Below are positions 1-12,700 of a stretch of DNA of 36,130 nt, piece after piece (the stretch's first letter is position 1; every line of letters starts with the position of its first letter). Where the stretch lies: the NCBI RefSeq assembly GCF_000003605.2, contig NW_003157233.1:143766-179895 (forward strand), read 5' to 3'. The notes beneath the pieces were generated by a model that saw only the letters and a program-made list of their open reading frames with translations, ran no database searches and was not told where the DNA came from. The DNA is from Saccoglossus kowalevskii (lineage: Eukaryota; Hemichordata; Enteropneusta; Harrimaniidae). The translations under genes were made by a program, and so were the position numbers.

Positions 1-458
1 CAAAAATTAATATTTACAGTTCAGTTGCCATGACAACATTTTATACTATCATTACATTTACATTATCACTATGCTACCATGTTCTAAAGCAAGCCTTCTA
101 GAAATGACAGATGATATCATTTACTCAATTTTTAACTAGTGTCTGTCACTCTTTACCCATAATCCTTCGCCAGAGAATCAAGATGGTTGATTACATATCC
201 TGATGAAAAAGTTAAATATCTAGAAATTAAAAAATAAGTATTTTTTTTGAAGCTTTTTCATCTGGCAACATTATGTTTGTTAGCTTATCCTTGCTCTTAA
301 TTATTAAGATACAAGATAATGTATTTGCTTTACGAGTAATGATTGCGTTTCTATAAATGACATTGGGTGTATGCAATAAATGAATTTTGTTTGCTTATGT
401 GTGCTTATTGGAGATGTTATCTTTATTTTACATGTTGAATTTATTTTCCTCACAATAG
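1..458 (+). other. Partial beta-spectrin intron
   Basis: Ends at the acceptor of exon 1. I see no exon here: the preceding family text (the rest of CH2) is not found in any frame. Confidence 0.8.
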
Positions 459-759
459 ATGTCAATGTTGACCATCCCGATGAGAAGTCCATCATAACCT
501 ATGTGGTCACTTACTACCACTTCTTCTCCAAGATGAAGGCTGAGACTGTATCTGGTCGTCGTATTGGTAAAGTTGTCATTGGTGCACAAGAGAATGAAAA
601 ACTGACTGACGAATATGATAAGATTGCCTCCAACTTGCTACAATGGATTGAGCAGACTGTGACAATCCTGAATGACAGGACCTTTGCAAACGCACTCACT
701 GGAGTTCAGCAACAACTATATGCATTCAACACATATAGAACTGTAGAGAAACCACCAAA
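459..759 (+). CDS. SPTBN1: Beta-spectrin exon 1 of window: end of CH2 domain
   Basis: Starts after the acceptor ..cacaatag at 458 and finishes a split Asp codon, so an upstream exon ending in phase 1 lies off the window. It encodes the last helix of CH2 ([17 protein letters not shown]) and the start of the region leading into repeat 1, ending TVEKPPK. An ATG at 380 opens the same frame but is intronic; no start codon belongs here. Donor GTAAGT at 760. Confidence 0.95.
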
Positions 760-3700
760 GTAAGTCTGTAACCTTCCCTCCCTCTCTCTCTAATGCAATG
801 TTCCTACATCTATAACATCACAGATGGTCTGATTATAATTTCTTTCATTGCTTAATTTCTGAACTTTGTTTATTCATTACTCCATGTGTGCTATCTAAAT
901 CTGTGCTATTGTTAGTGTCACTGGCAACCATCTTGGATTTTACAATGCTTTCTCAGGGTTACTTGCGTTCCATTCTATTGGAAATTTAAACACACAATCA
1001 AATAGGAATCTAAAACTATCATCAGCATTTGTAAGCACTGAAAAGCATTCATAACATTTACCACAGAGTGCTCAAATTCAGACCATCAAAATTCCAAAAA
1101 AAAAACTTTGTAAATTTGTTTGTATCTGTCAAAGTCAAATGTTTGTCTATTAGGTGGGAGAGATTTGGTCTTTAATAATGCTTTTTTTCCATTTTAGGTT
1201 TACAGAGAAAGGTAATCTGGAGGTGCTGCTGTTCACAGTGCAAAGCAAGATGAGAGCAAATAATCAGAAACCATACTTACCAAAAGAAGGAAGACTAATC
1301 TCTGATATCAACAAGGTAAATTCTATTTTTTTGTCAATGTTAGTTTTCTTGCTAAAGGTTAGATTTAGAACTGTTGAGAATAAAGATTTATGATTTGAAT
1401 TTATCTTTGTTGCGTCACAGGCCTGGGAAAGACTGGAAAAGGCAGAACATGAACGAGAGTTAGCCCTCCGTGAAGAGCTTATCCGCCAAGAAAAACTAGA
1501 ACAGTTAGCTGCTCGATTTGACCGTAAAGCTGCCATGCGTGAAACCTGGTTGAGTGAAAACCAAAGGCTGGTCTCACAGGATAACTTTGGTTATGATCTT
1601 GCTGCTGTGGAAGCCGCTGCTAAGAAACATGAAGCTATAGAAACTGATATTAATGCTTATGAAGAAAGAGTTATGGCTGTAGTTGCTGTGGCCCAAGAAC
1701 TAGGAAGCTGAGAAATACCACGATACTGATAGAATTAATGCCAGGTAAAAGTTACATTAGTTGACCCTTGAACCATAAATTAACATTCGATGTAAACTAA
1801 TTGTATCCTACAACTGAACACTTATTATTGCTTTTTACAGAAAGGACAATGTTCTTCGCTTGTGGGAGTACTTGCTTGAATTGTTGCATTCCCGTCGTAT
1901 ACGTCTAGACTTGTCAGTTGAGTTACAGAGAGTCTTCCAAGAAATGTTGCTTATATTAGACTGGATGGATGAAACTAAGGTAAGACTTGCAACCTTGAGT
2001 TAGTTCTATTTAGGAACTCGCATTAAACACTTGACTGACAGATTTAAGGTGTTTCTCAGTGTCAGCTGATTAAAGTAATTGTGGTATTAAATCTAAAATT
2101 AACAATATAGCATGCATGCGTTATATTGAAAATTGTCAAAATTTTTTTAAAATGTATAAAATCTTGCGTAAAAAAATGTTGGTGGGGGAAGTGAGAACAA
2201 TCAAGGTGTAAAGTATTATTGACATCACCACCTGTATCCTATCTAGATGCGCCTCCTCTCTGAAGACTATGGCAAGCATTTGATGGGAGTGGAAGATTTA
2301 TTACAGAAACACGCTTTATTGGAAGCAGATATTGCTGTACAAGGAGAACGTGTAAAATCAACAAATAAACAAGCTAGTAAATTCCTTGGACCACCATCCG
2401 ATGAAGCTGCAGGTTTGTTATTCTTGCCCAGCATTTAAATATGCCAGATAGTGATCAAATGCTTTTTATGTCTCATCAAATAGTTTACTCGTTTCACCGC
2501 ATCTTGGGTGTATCAGGATTGGTGACAATATCTGAAGTGTGTGATTTTGTTTACTTCTGCAGGCTATAGACCAGTTGACCCTCAAATCGTCAAAGATCGC
2601 ATGGAACATCTTGAAGCCAGCTATGCAGAATTATTACAACAAGGATCTGATCGACGCAACCGTCTTGAAGAGTCGCGTAAACTGTGGCAGTTCTTCTGGG
2701 ATCTGGCCGACGAAGAGGGCTGGATCAAAGAGAAGGCTACCCTCATGACAACTTCAGATATTGGGCGTGATCTTACCAGTGTTAATATTCTACTCAATAA
2801 GCACAAGGTATGAATGCAAAGTTGCTTACCTTTACTGGGAAAATAAATTTGGGTAAAAATAGGGTATGTGGGAGGTAACAACCTGATCTGAACTTAGTTT
2901 TTGTAAACTAATATATAAATGCTTTGTTTCAGGCTATGGAGGAGGATATAGCAGGTCATCATGCACAACTTTTGTCTGTGAATCAAGTTGGCGAAGACCT
3001 GATAGAACAGCAACACTTTGGTTCTGGTAAGATTCGTGTCCGCATCCAAGAGATCATATCTATGTGGGAGAATTTAGACCACCTGACACGTGCTAGAAGG
3101 AGGAGACTGCAAGAAGCACTCAATATGTACCAGGTATTATTATGAACAGTAATATTAATAAACTTTCAAAACTAGTTAAACCATTAGGTTTAGGCCATGC
3201 ATTGTCAAATTGTCTAGTTTGTGTTTGATCTTTGTGAGGTAGATAATCACACTTCGATGGCATCCTGGATGGTGCTTGTGTTGTATTACCAAAATTAATT
3301 TAAAACTGATTCGATATACCCTGTGGTTTGATTGTAGTTCTTTGCTGATGCGGATGATGTTGATACATGGATGTTGGACACATTGCGTCTTGTTTCCAGT
3401 GAAGACTGCGGAAGAGATGAAGCTAGTGTGCAATCACTTCTCAAAAAACACAAGGTAAGAAAAGAGACCTCTCACAATTATATTGATTATAACCCCTGGT
3501 CTGAATTTATCAATATTAACAATACAAGAATAATGTCCCACCATATTATCACTTATTATCTGAGAAACAATGCTCCTATTTTGAAATGCATGTCAGACAT
3601 CATTGTTTAAATTGTTTTGATAATCCATCATCTTTGCACTGTAATTTTTTATGACAATCGTTTTAAGTGAGAGGGCATTTTTGTTCACGTAAACCCCTTT

Positions 3701-6700
3701 TAATAAAGCAAATTGTGGAAACAGTTGTCTGTGTAGGAAGGGAAAGAGGGGGTTTGTTGAATGATTAAATATTTTAGATTCTATATCTTGTGCACGTTGA
3801 TGTGTACATGATTCTTATGGATGTCAAAAGTTGTATGTAGCAGAGTGATATTTTAACTAATTGCAAATTGAAATGCTTTTAGATTTTAACAAATAGCCAA
3901 CATGAGTAACGTCCATCATTGTACATGCTAATTGTTATAACTGCTTTACGTAAGCATCACATATGCCTGCCTTATATAAAATATCATAACATAATTACAT
4001 ATGCTTGCTATCTACCATGCTTTCTGCTTTCTAGGTGTTAATAGGCGTACGTCAACTAGCCCGTAGTGTGAGTGGCTTTCACCTGCATGATGTGTGTGTG
4101 TTGTCATCTTGCTTTATAATGCTAAAATTTCATATCATGCATGTAGTTATTTTACATCATTTATGGAAAACTTAATTTCTGAATTCTAGTTAATGATTTG
4201 GTTTAATTCATTTTGCTCTACTGCATTGTTGTTGCCTAAGACTAGTATCTTTAATGGGTGATGATCATCATGATGCACTGTCTTCCATATGTGCTCAATG
4301 CAATGTTTATAACTTGTGTGCAATATTTAGTTTATGCAAAATTTTGACTGGTGACCATCACCCTTTAAATATTGTTGTTCACAGAACACGTAAATCTTAT
4401 AGAAACAATTTCAGTTGCTTAAAGACCTGAAGAATACAAATTTTACATGTTTGCTGTGCATATAGTAACGTATGCTTTTGCCTGTAATACTGAACTTTAT
4501 ACGACTTGGTGTGTGTTAAAATGATTTGGTGACTAATGACACTTGATAACTAAAACACATTTCACTTTCATTTCATTTATTATCAGTTCAATCGTTAGTT
4601 TTGTGTGTTAATTATTTTGTTTTTCTTTACTTTGAAAAAGTTAGATAAACATTTCTAAACACAGGAATATTCATTTCACTGAGAACAAATAAATTCTATA
4701 ATGTTAAAGATGCGAGGATAAAGTAACCTTAAATTGGATTGTGGGAAATCTCATTTGGAGAAATATTATTGTATGTTTTCTAGATCCATATGCTAATTAT
4801 ATGTAAATGACTTTCCATAAGGAATGTCAGAGTACTTCCTAGACAAGTTTTAAAAAACACAAGAGCCATGCCAAGCATTTATTCCTGTTTTTAGAAATGA
4901 TTCATATCACAATACTTTCTGTTTATTTTATAATTATTGACTATCATTCATAATTTATATCATTCAGGATGTTGCAGATGAGCTTGGAAATTATTCTGCA
5001 GTTATTGATACTCTGCATGAACAAGCTAGCCATCTTGGAGATCAAGTAAGTGTTTTATGTCATTAGTATGTTATTTACTTGTTTCCTGTGTCGACAAACT
5101 TTCTTGTAGTATAATGGTATCATATGCATATTTAGCATGTGTTAATCGCTGTATCACATTGTTTTACAGGATAGACAGTCGGCAGAAGTACAATCTCGTC
5201 TGGGATCTATTGACCGTCGCTACAAAGAACTTGTTGAACTGGCTCGTCTACGTAAACAAAGGTTATTGGATGCCCTGGCATTATATAAACTATACAATGA
5301 AGCCGATAGTGTGGAATCCTGGATTGATGAAAGAGTAAGTTGATCATCTTTCTTGAGGCTACTATACATGCTTCTCAGTTTGCAATATTTCTTATTCATT
5401 GTTCATTTGCTTTCTTTTATGACAGGAACAAACTCTGTACACTATGGTGCCCGGTGAAGACCTGGAATCTACTGAGGTGGTGCAACACAGATTTGAACGA
5501 TTCGAAAAAGAAATGGAAAGTAATGCTTCAAGAGTGGCGGTTGTCAATCAACTGGCCGGACAACTGTTGCATATTGAACATCCTAACTCTGCTGAAATTA
5601 TGGCAAAACAGAACCATCTCAACCAACGGTAAGTATGACATTTGTCATGTAACTACATTGCTGTAGTTATCATCCAAATTGTCATACATATATCCACATA
5701 CCCTAAGTGTGACATTATGGGTCTCAGATCGGTAAAAGATCAAAATTTATGTTTTTTCTTCAATTGTTGCTTCAGATGGAATGCTCTTCAAATGCACGTG
5801 AATGAAAAGAGAGAAGCCCTCAATGGTGCACTGGGTATCCAGACGTACCATATTGAGTGCAGTGAGACAGTCACATGGATCAGAGATAAGACAAGACTCC
5901 TACAGTCAACTGAAGAGTTGGGAAGTGATCTTGCTGGTGTGATGGCTCTACAGAGAAAACTACGTGGTATGGAGACTGACTTGGCCGCCATTCAAGCTAA
6001 ACTGGACTCTCTGCAGAAAGAAGCAGATACTCTTGCTGAAGAGCATCCAGAGGAAGCTGATGCCATCCGCCAACGATTTGCTCAGATCACTGAGTGTTGG
6101 CAAGAACTTAGAATTATTGTAAGTGGTCATTATGTATGTGTGTTACATTGATTCTAGTAATTGATTCATTAACCTATTCACCACCAGTTCCCTCTTTTCA
6201 TCACAAATTCACAAAATAATCCTGTTTATAGTCTGTACTTTCCTTCAGAAGATTGGGACAAAAATAGGCAATAGCCAACAGTGATTCAATTTTTTTCTGT
6301 TAGCTCCAAAATTAGGGTTAATTTCAGAAACATTGAAGAATATAGGAAAAAGAAAAATTTGGATGAGTGGTGGTAAAAAGGTTAACATGATTTTGTTGTA
6401 AAATCGCTGGTCATTATGGTCTAGCAAAATAATTGAATTTCAAGAATAAGGAGATTGTAATCGAATCTGATACTTGTGGGGGGAGGATTGTGTATATCAA
6501 TTAACAAAGTTAGAGCTGCGACTCAAACTGAACCCATCACTACTAGTATATTGGGTTTATATCCCCCACCTATGCAAGATTACTAAATATATTTGTTTCT
6601 GATGCAGTTGCAAGAACGTGATGCAGCTATGGCTGAAGCCAAGGAGTTGCAGCAGTTCTTGCGCGATTTGGACGACTTCCAATCTTGGTTGTCAAGGACG

Positions 6701-9700
6701 CAAACAGCTATTGCATCCGAAGATATTCCTGAGAGTCTTGCTGAAGCAGAAAAATTACTGAACCAACATGCCGCTATCAAGGAAGAGATTGATGGCTATG
6801 ATGCAGACTATGCTAGAATGAGAGACATGGGACAGAAGGTGACAGAAGGACAAACTGATTCACAGTACATGTTCTTGAGACAGGTATGTTTTGATGCTCC
6901 CAGTATAGTGTTAAGATGGAATTTATTTTCGCTTTAAACTACAAATCAGTGTAGCCACATGTTTATTTTTCATACATCACATGCTTAACCCCCCGCCATA
7001 TAAAGATTTTTTATTTCCATTGAATTTGCCTACATGTTCTGAATTCAAGCCATGCTTTGTGAAGTAAATAAAGCTTCTCTCTCGTGTTGCATTTAAATAT
7101 AAATTTTGCTTTTCCCAGCGTTTACAAGCATTGGACGATGGATGGGAAGAATTACATAAGATGTGGGAGAATCGTCAACACTTATTGTCACAGTCTCTTA
7201 ACTACCAGATGTTTAACCGTGATGCTAGACAAGCTGATATGCTGCTCAATAAACAAGATAACTTCTTGACCAAATATGAGGCACCGGTATGTTGTGTGCT
7301 ATTATTTGAAGTTTATCAACATGGACAATTCAATCCATGTCAAATTAATTATTCAGTACTCAAATTTAACTTGCGTAATGCCTGATTGTAAAAAGAAGGA
7401 AAAATAGAATTGTAGTGACTGACAAATTATTTCTTCAACCAATTGATGTTATTTCACTGGTGTAAAAAAATTGCATTATAAAACCTAAAATCTAGAGTCG
7501 ATGTCACATAATTGCCATCAAGTCAAATAAACAACCTGTTCTTTTATCTCTCCACTATCAGACCAATCTTGAAGCAGCAGAAGAAGCCATCAAGAAACAA
7601 GAAAACTTCCTACAAACTATGGATGCCAATGATGACAAGATTAACAGTGTTATTGCCTTTGGTAACCGTCTTTGTGATGATAGTCATTATGCATCTGACA
7701 AAATATACAAAAAATGCGAGAACCTCGATGAAAGGTAAGATAATAATAAAACCATTTTCAAGCTGCTGCTCTTCAAATGTTAGAAGGAAGGATAACAGAT
7801 TATGTTAAAATAATCAAACATGTTCAAATCTGATTTGGCAATGAGAAATGTTAGTCTTGTACACTTGTTTAATTACTTGTTAATGTTTGCAGGAGAAAGA
7901 ACAACCGTGTAGTTGCTGACAATCAACTCAGCCAACTGCGAGATAATCTGCTACTGCAGAGCTTTGTACAGGAATCTGACGAGATTGGTCTCTGGATAAA
8001 CGAAAAGATGCTGATAGCTCAGGATGAAACATATGACGAAGCTAGAAGTATACACAGTAAATGGCAGAAACATCAAGCATTTGAAGCAGAATTAGGTGCC
8101 AATAAAGAAAGACTAGATAAACTTAATGAGGTTGGTCTAGTAATATCTATTTTTATATTGCAGGGAAAATAATATAGTGGCTATATTGTCTGGTTCAGAG
8201 ATATGTAGTGACTATTCCACTCTCTACATTGATTACATGTTCATTTTAAACAGTGATAATGTCTAAAATTTATTTATATGTAAAAAAATATAAATGTTAA
8301 TGCTGATATATATTTATTACCAGATTTTCTTGCATTGGATTCACTCATCTTTAATCTGTTTCTGCTCTTCCATAGCATGGTCACGAGTTGATTCTTGAGA
8401 AACCAGAGTACGCTGAACAAGTGGAGGGACGTTTAAGTGATTTAACCGCCCAGTGGGATGAACTAGACAATACTACTCAATCTAAGGCTAAGAAATTATT
8501 CGAAGCCAATAGAGCAGCCCTGTTCAGTGCTGGTTGTGATGATCTAGATACTTGGATCAGTGATTTGGAGACGTCTCTACAACATGAGGCTACCGGCAAA
8601 GATCTGACCAGTGTCAATTTACTGCTGAAAAAACAACAGGTGAGTTCATATTCAACTTATTTCATTATTGAATGATGAATGCCCCAGTTATTACCAAAAC
8701 AAAAAAAATCATGAAAACTGCTTCTGATGAAAGGAAATTAGACGTTGGCAAATGGCATTCCTTGTATCATAACTTATTGTCTTAACATTGCCATGTTCTA
8801 AAACTGTTGATTCTTGCTCATTTATGTAGATGTTAGAAAGCCAAGTTTTGGTGAAGAAAGAACAAGTCAATGAATTAGAAAGTCAAGTATGTACTTTACA
8901 AGATGAGGGTGATCTGGATAAAGTCCGGACTAAAAAATACACCATTGAAGAGAGATTCACAAAGATGTCAGAGCCATTGGCACAGAGGAGAGCTCTCTTG
9001 GAAGCTAACAAGAAAACTCATCAATTCAATAGAGATATTGAAGATGAGAAGGTGAGTTAGGAAAACAAGGATATAACGAACACCATTAGTAGCAGTGTTG
9101 ATATTTTTCCAGAAAATTCCATCGATGACTGTATTGATAGTTCAGGGATCAAGAAATTGACATACACTCGTATTAGCCAAACAAATTCATTCAGTGATTT
9201 ACAAATTTTGTGAGAAATTTCTGTTTCAATATTCAATCTCACCAAATGCTACAAGTGGTTATTCTTGCTGTTAAAGGGATAGTGTTGGCAGAATTTTGTT
9301 TAAAGCCTTTGACATGTCAGAATTTTTTGACTATTTTACCATTGGGAATGTCAAACTTCATACACTTGCGAGGTTAGTTATGTTTAAGGTATTCCAAATC
9401 CAACTGCAAACAGCATGATGAGTTTTATTATAATAACTTGGTCAATAAACAGTGCAATGTGCCAAGTTTTGATCAGTGTAACTAGAGAATGTTGTAACTT
9501 TCAGATATGGTTTTCGGTGAGGTTACTTTCAACTGATTTTTCCGACAATATATCTTCAACGTTTATTAACACATAAATAGAAGTTAACAACTAATCTTAT
9601 CTATTTCTAGATGTGGATTCTAGAAAAAATGCCACTGGCAACTTCACTGGACCACGGCAATAGCCTGCTAGCTGTACAGATGCTTATAAAGAAATGCAAC

Positions 9701-12700
9701 TCCCTTAAAGCCGAAACTGATGGACATGAACCTCGCATTGATGAAGTCTGTTCTCGAGGAAAGAGTATGATTGATGAGGGACATCCTAATTCAGAAGATA
9801 TTGAACGACAAATTGATGAATTACAAGATCTATGGCAAAAGTTACTTCAAGCCATTGATGCCAGAAAGATCAGACTAGAAGACTCAATTAAGGCACAGAA
9901 GGTATAGTTGAAGGGAGAGGGAGTAGAAATGAAGTATATGCTGGTTTTAGTTTACTTATAGTGTAATCTCTTGTGTGGCGTTAAAGGTTAGTGTTTTAGG
10001 CTAGCATCAAGGAGATGGCGAGTTTGACTCTTATGGGTTAGCTACCCATTCAGCAGCGAAAATTCAAGTACATTCTGTCTCTTTGACAGTCGTAGTGTGT
10101 TTTGATTTGGGATATCCAGTCAACTCTGTTTCTCATTGCTCATAAAAAAAAAAACTTCATGAAAGTATTCGATTGGAATTTAGTTATTTGAAGCTTTCTC
10201 TCCCAAAAAATAGACTTTATGATAGAACAGCAATAACATGCTGAATAAGATGTACAATACTGATGATGTTGAAATGCGAGATTTACCAGTGTACATTCTG
10301 TGCTTAAATCACTAATCATATATGTGGTATTAACAATTTATTGTACGTGTTCTTTAGTACTACTTTGATGCTAATGAAGCAGAGGCTTGGATGAGTGAAC
10401 AAGAGCTGTACATGATGGGTGATGACAGGGGACGTGATGAACCAAGTGCACAGACGATGCTGAAAAAACATGAAATTTTGGAAAATGCTGTAGAAGATTA
10501 TGCAGATACTATCAATGAACTCTCACAAGAAGCAAAGAAACTAATGGATGAAGACCATCCACAAAGGTCAGTACAACAAAAGAATCTGGTCTGTTTATGT
10601 TTATCCGTTATTATTGAACACTGTTAGTAGTACAATCTGTCACCCACACTCAATTGTTGTATCTTAACAGTGAACAAATTGCTGTACGCCAGTCTCAGAT
10701 TGATAAGTTATATGCTGGTCTCAAGGATTTGTCAGAAGAACGAAGATCTCGTCTGGATGAAACATTGAAATTGTACCAATTGAATCGCGAAGTGGATGAT
10801 CTAGAACAGTGGATTGCAGAGCGTGAGGTGGTGGCTGGCTCTCATGAACTTGGGCAAGATTATGAGCATGTGACAGTATGTATTTGTTTGATTTACATGG
10901 TTCTCGCCAATCTGTTCTTTCTCACCCATATATTTTTCTGTACTTTTCATGATAATGTTCCTAAAATTGTCCACCAACTCTTTGTAGATGTTACAAGACC
11001 GTTTCCGTGAATTTGCCCGTGACACTCATCATATTGGCCAAGAGCGTGTTGCCAACGTAAATGACATTGCCGATGCATTGATTGAAGCTGGACACACCGA
11101 TGCGGCTATCATTGCTGAATGGAAAGATGGTCTCAATGAGGCCTGGGCCGATCTGCTTGAATTAATTGATACCAGGACGCAGATGTTGGCAGCCTCGTAC
11201 GAACTACATAAGTTCTATTATGATGCAAGAGAAATCCTTAGTAGGATAGTGGTAAGTTGGTTTAGACCTCTTTGTAACTCATTCTTCTTGTCTTCACTGA
11301 TTGGGGTTTCTATTTGTTTATTTGTGGTTTTGTAATACAATATTTACACCAGTATTCTGAATGTGAAAAACAACTGCTGGGTGATTATACACTTTGCAGT
11401 CGTAATATAATATAAAAATGATAAGTGCCCAAACCGATAAAAATTCTTGTTACTCGCAGTGCACACATCTTATACTGAGATTTCATAAAATCTGAATCAC
11501 CAGTATAAACATTTGTACAGCTAACTGAACAGAATTGTGTAACGTTTATCCTATCTTGCAGGAAAAACAACAATCCATGTCCGAAGAACTCGGCAAAGAC
11601 GGCAACACTGTATTGAACTTACAGCGAAAGCATTCTGGATTTGAACACGATATCGTTGCCCTCGGCAGTCAGGTACAACAACTACAAGAAGATGCTTTGA
11701 GGTTGAGAGAAGCGTATGCTGGTGAGAAAGCAAGAGACATACACGCTAAAGAGGCAGAAGTTGTCAACGCTTGGAGGAGCCTGCAAGCCACTGTTGAGGG
11801 ACGTAAAATCAAACTGGCTGATACCTCGGATTATTTCCGCTTCTTGAACATGGTGCGAGATCTAATGCTTTGGATGGACGATGTGACAATTCAGATTAAT
11901 ACACAAGAGCAGGCCAGGTAAATTAAAATGAGACATCTTAAAATTCATTGTACCCAAGTATGACCACTCTCTCATTTCTATTGAGTATCTCACAATATCA
12001 TTTCTGGTCATTTCAGGGATGTATCTGGTGTAGAGTTACTAATGAACCAGCATCAGAACATCAAAGCCGAAGTTGATGCCCGTGATAATAGTTTTACTGA
12101 ATGCTTTACGCTGGGTAAAGAAATGTTGGGTAGAAGCCATTACGCCTCCAAAGAGGTAAGTCTGATACTATATTGTGAATAAACATGAGAAAATATGCTG
12201 ATTGTTGCATGTAAAACTTCATGACATCTATTAAAACACTGTTCATTACAGGTTTTAGCATCAGCCACAAAAATGAATTGTTTCATTCATTCATTCATTC
12301 ATTTCAGATTCGTGAGAAGTTGGTAAGTCTTGGCAATCGTCGTGGTTCTATGATCGGCGACTGGGAACATAGATGGGAATTCCTGCAGCTCATCTTGGAA
12401 GTATACCAATTTGCTCGAGATGCTCATGTAGCCGAGGCATGGCTTATCAGTCAAGAACCACACTTGAGGAGTGAAGAGTATGGAGTAAGTGTATTATTGT
12501 GCAAACTCATTTTGTTAAAATGATGTATATAAATATTATTCTTATATATTTCGCAACTGACTTATTTTCCTTAATAGAATTTCTTACATTTTAAATGTCA
12601 ACATTATGTGAAGTAATTGAGTTTCTTCTTTTACAGATGACCTTGGATGAAGTGGAGCTTTTGATCAAGAAACATGAAGCCTTTGAAAAATCTTTCCACG

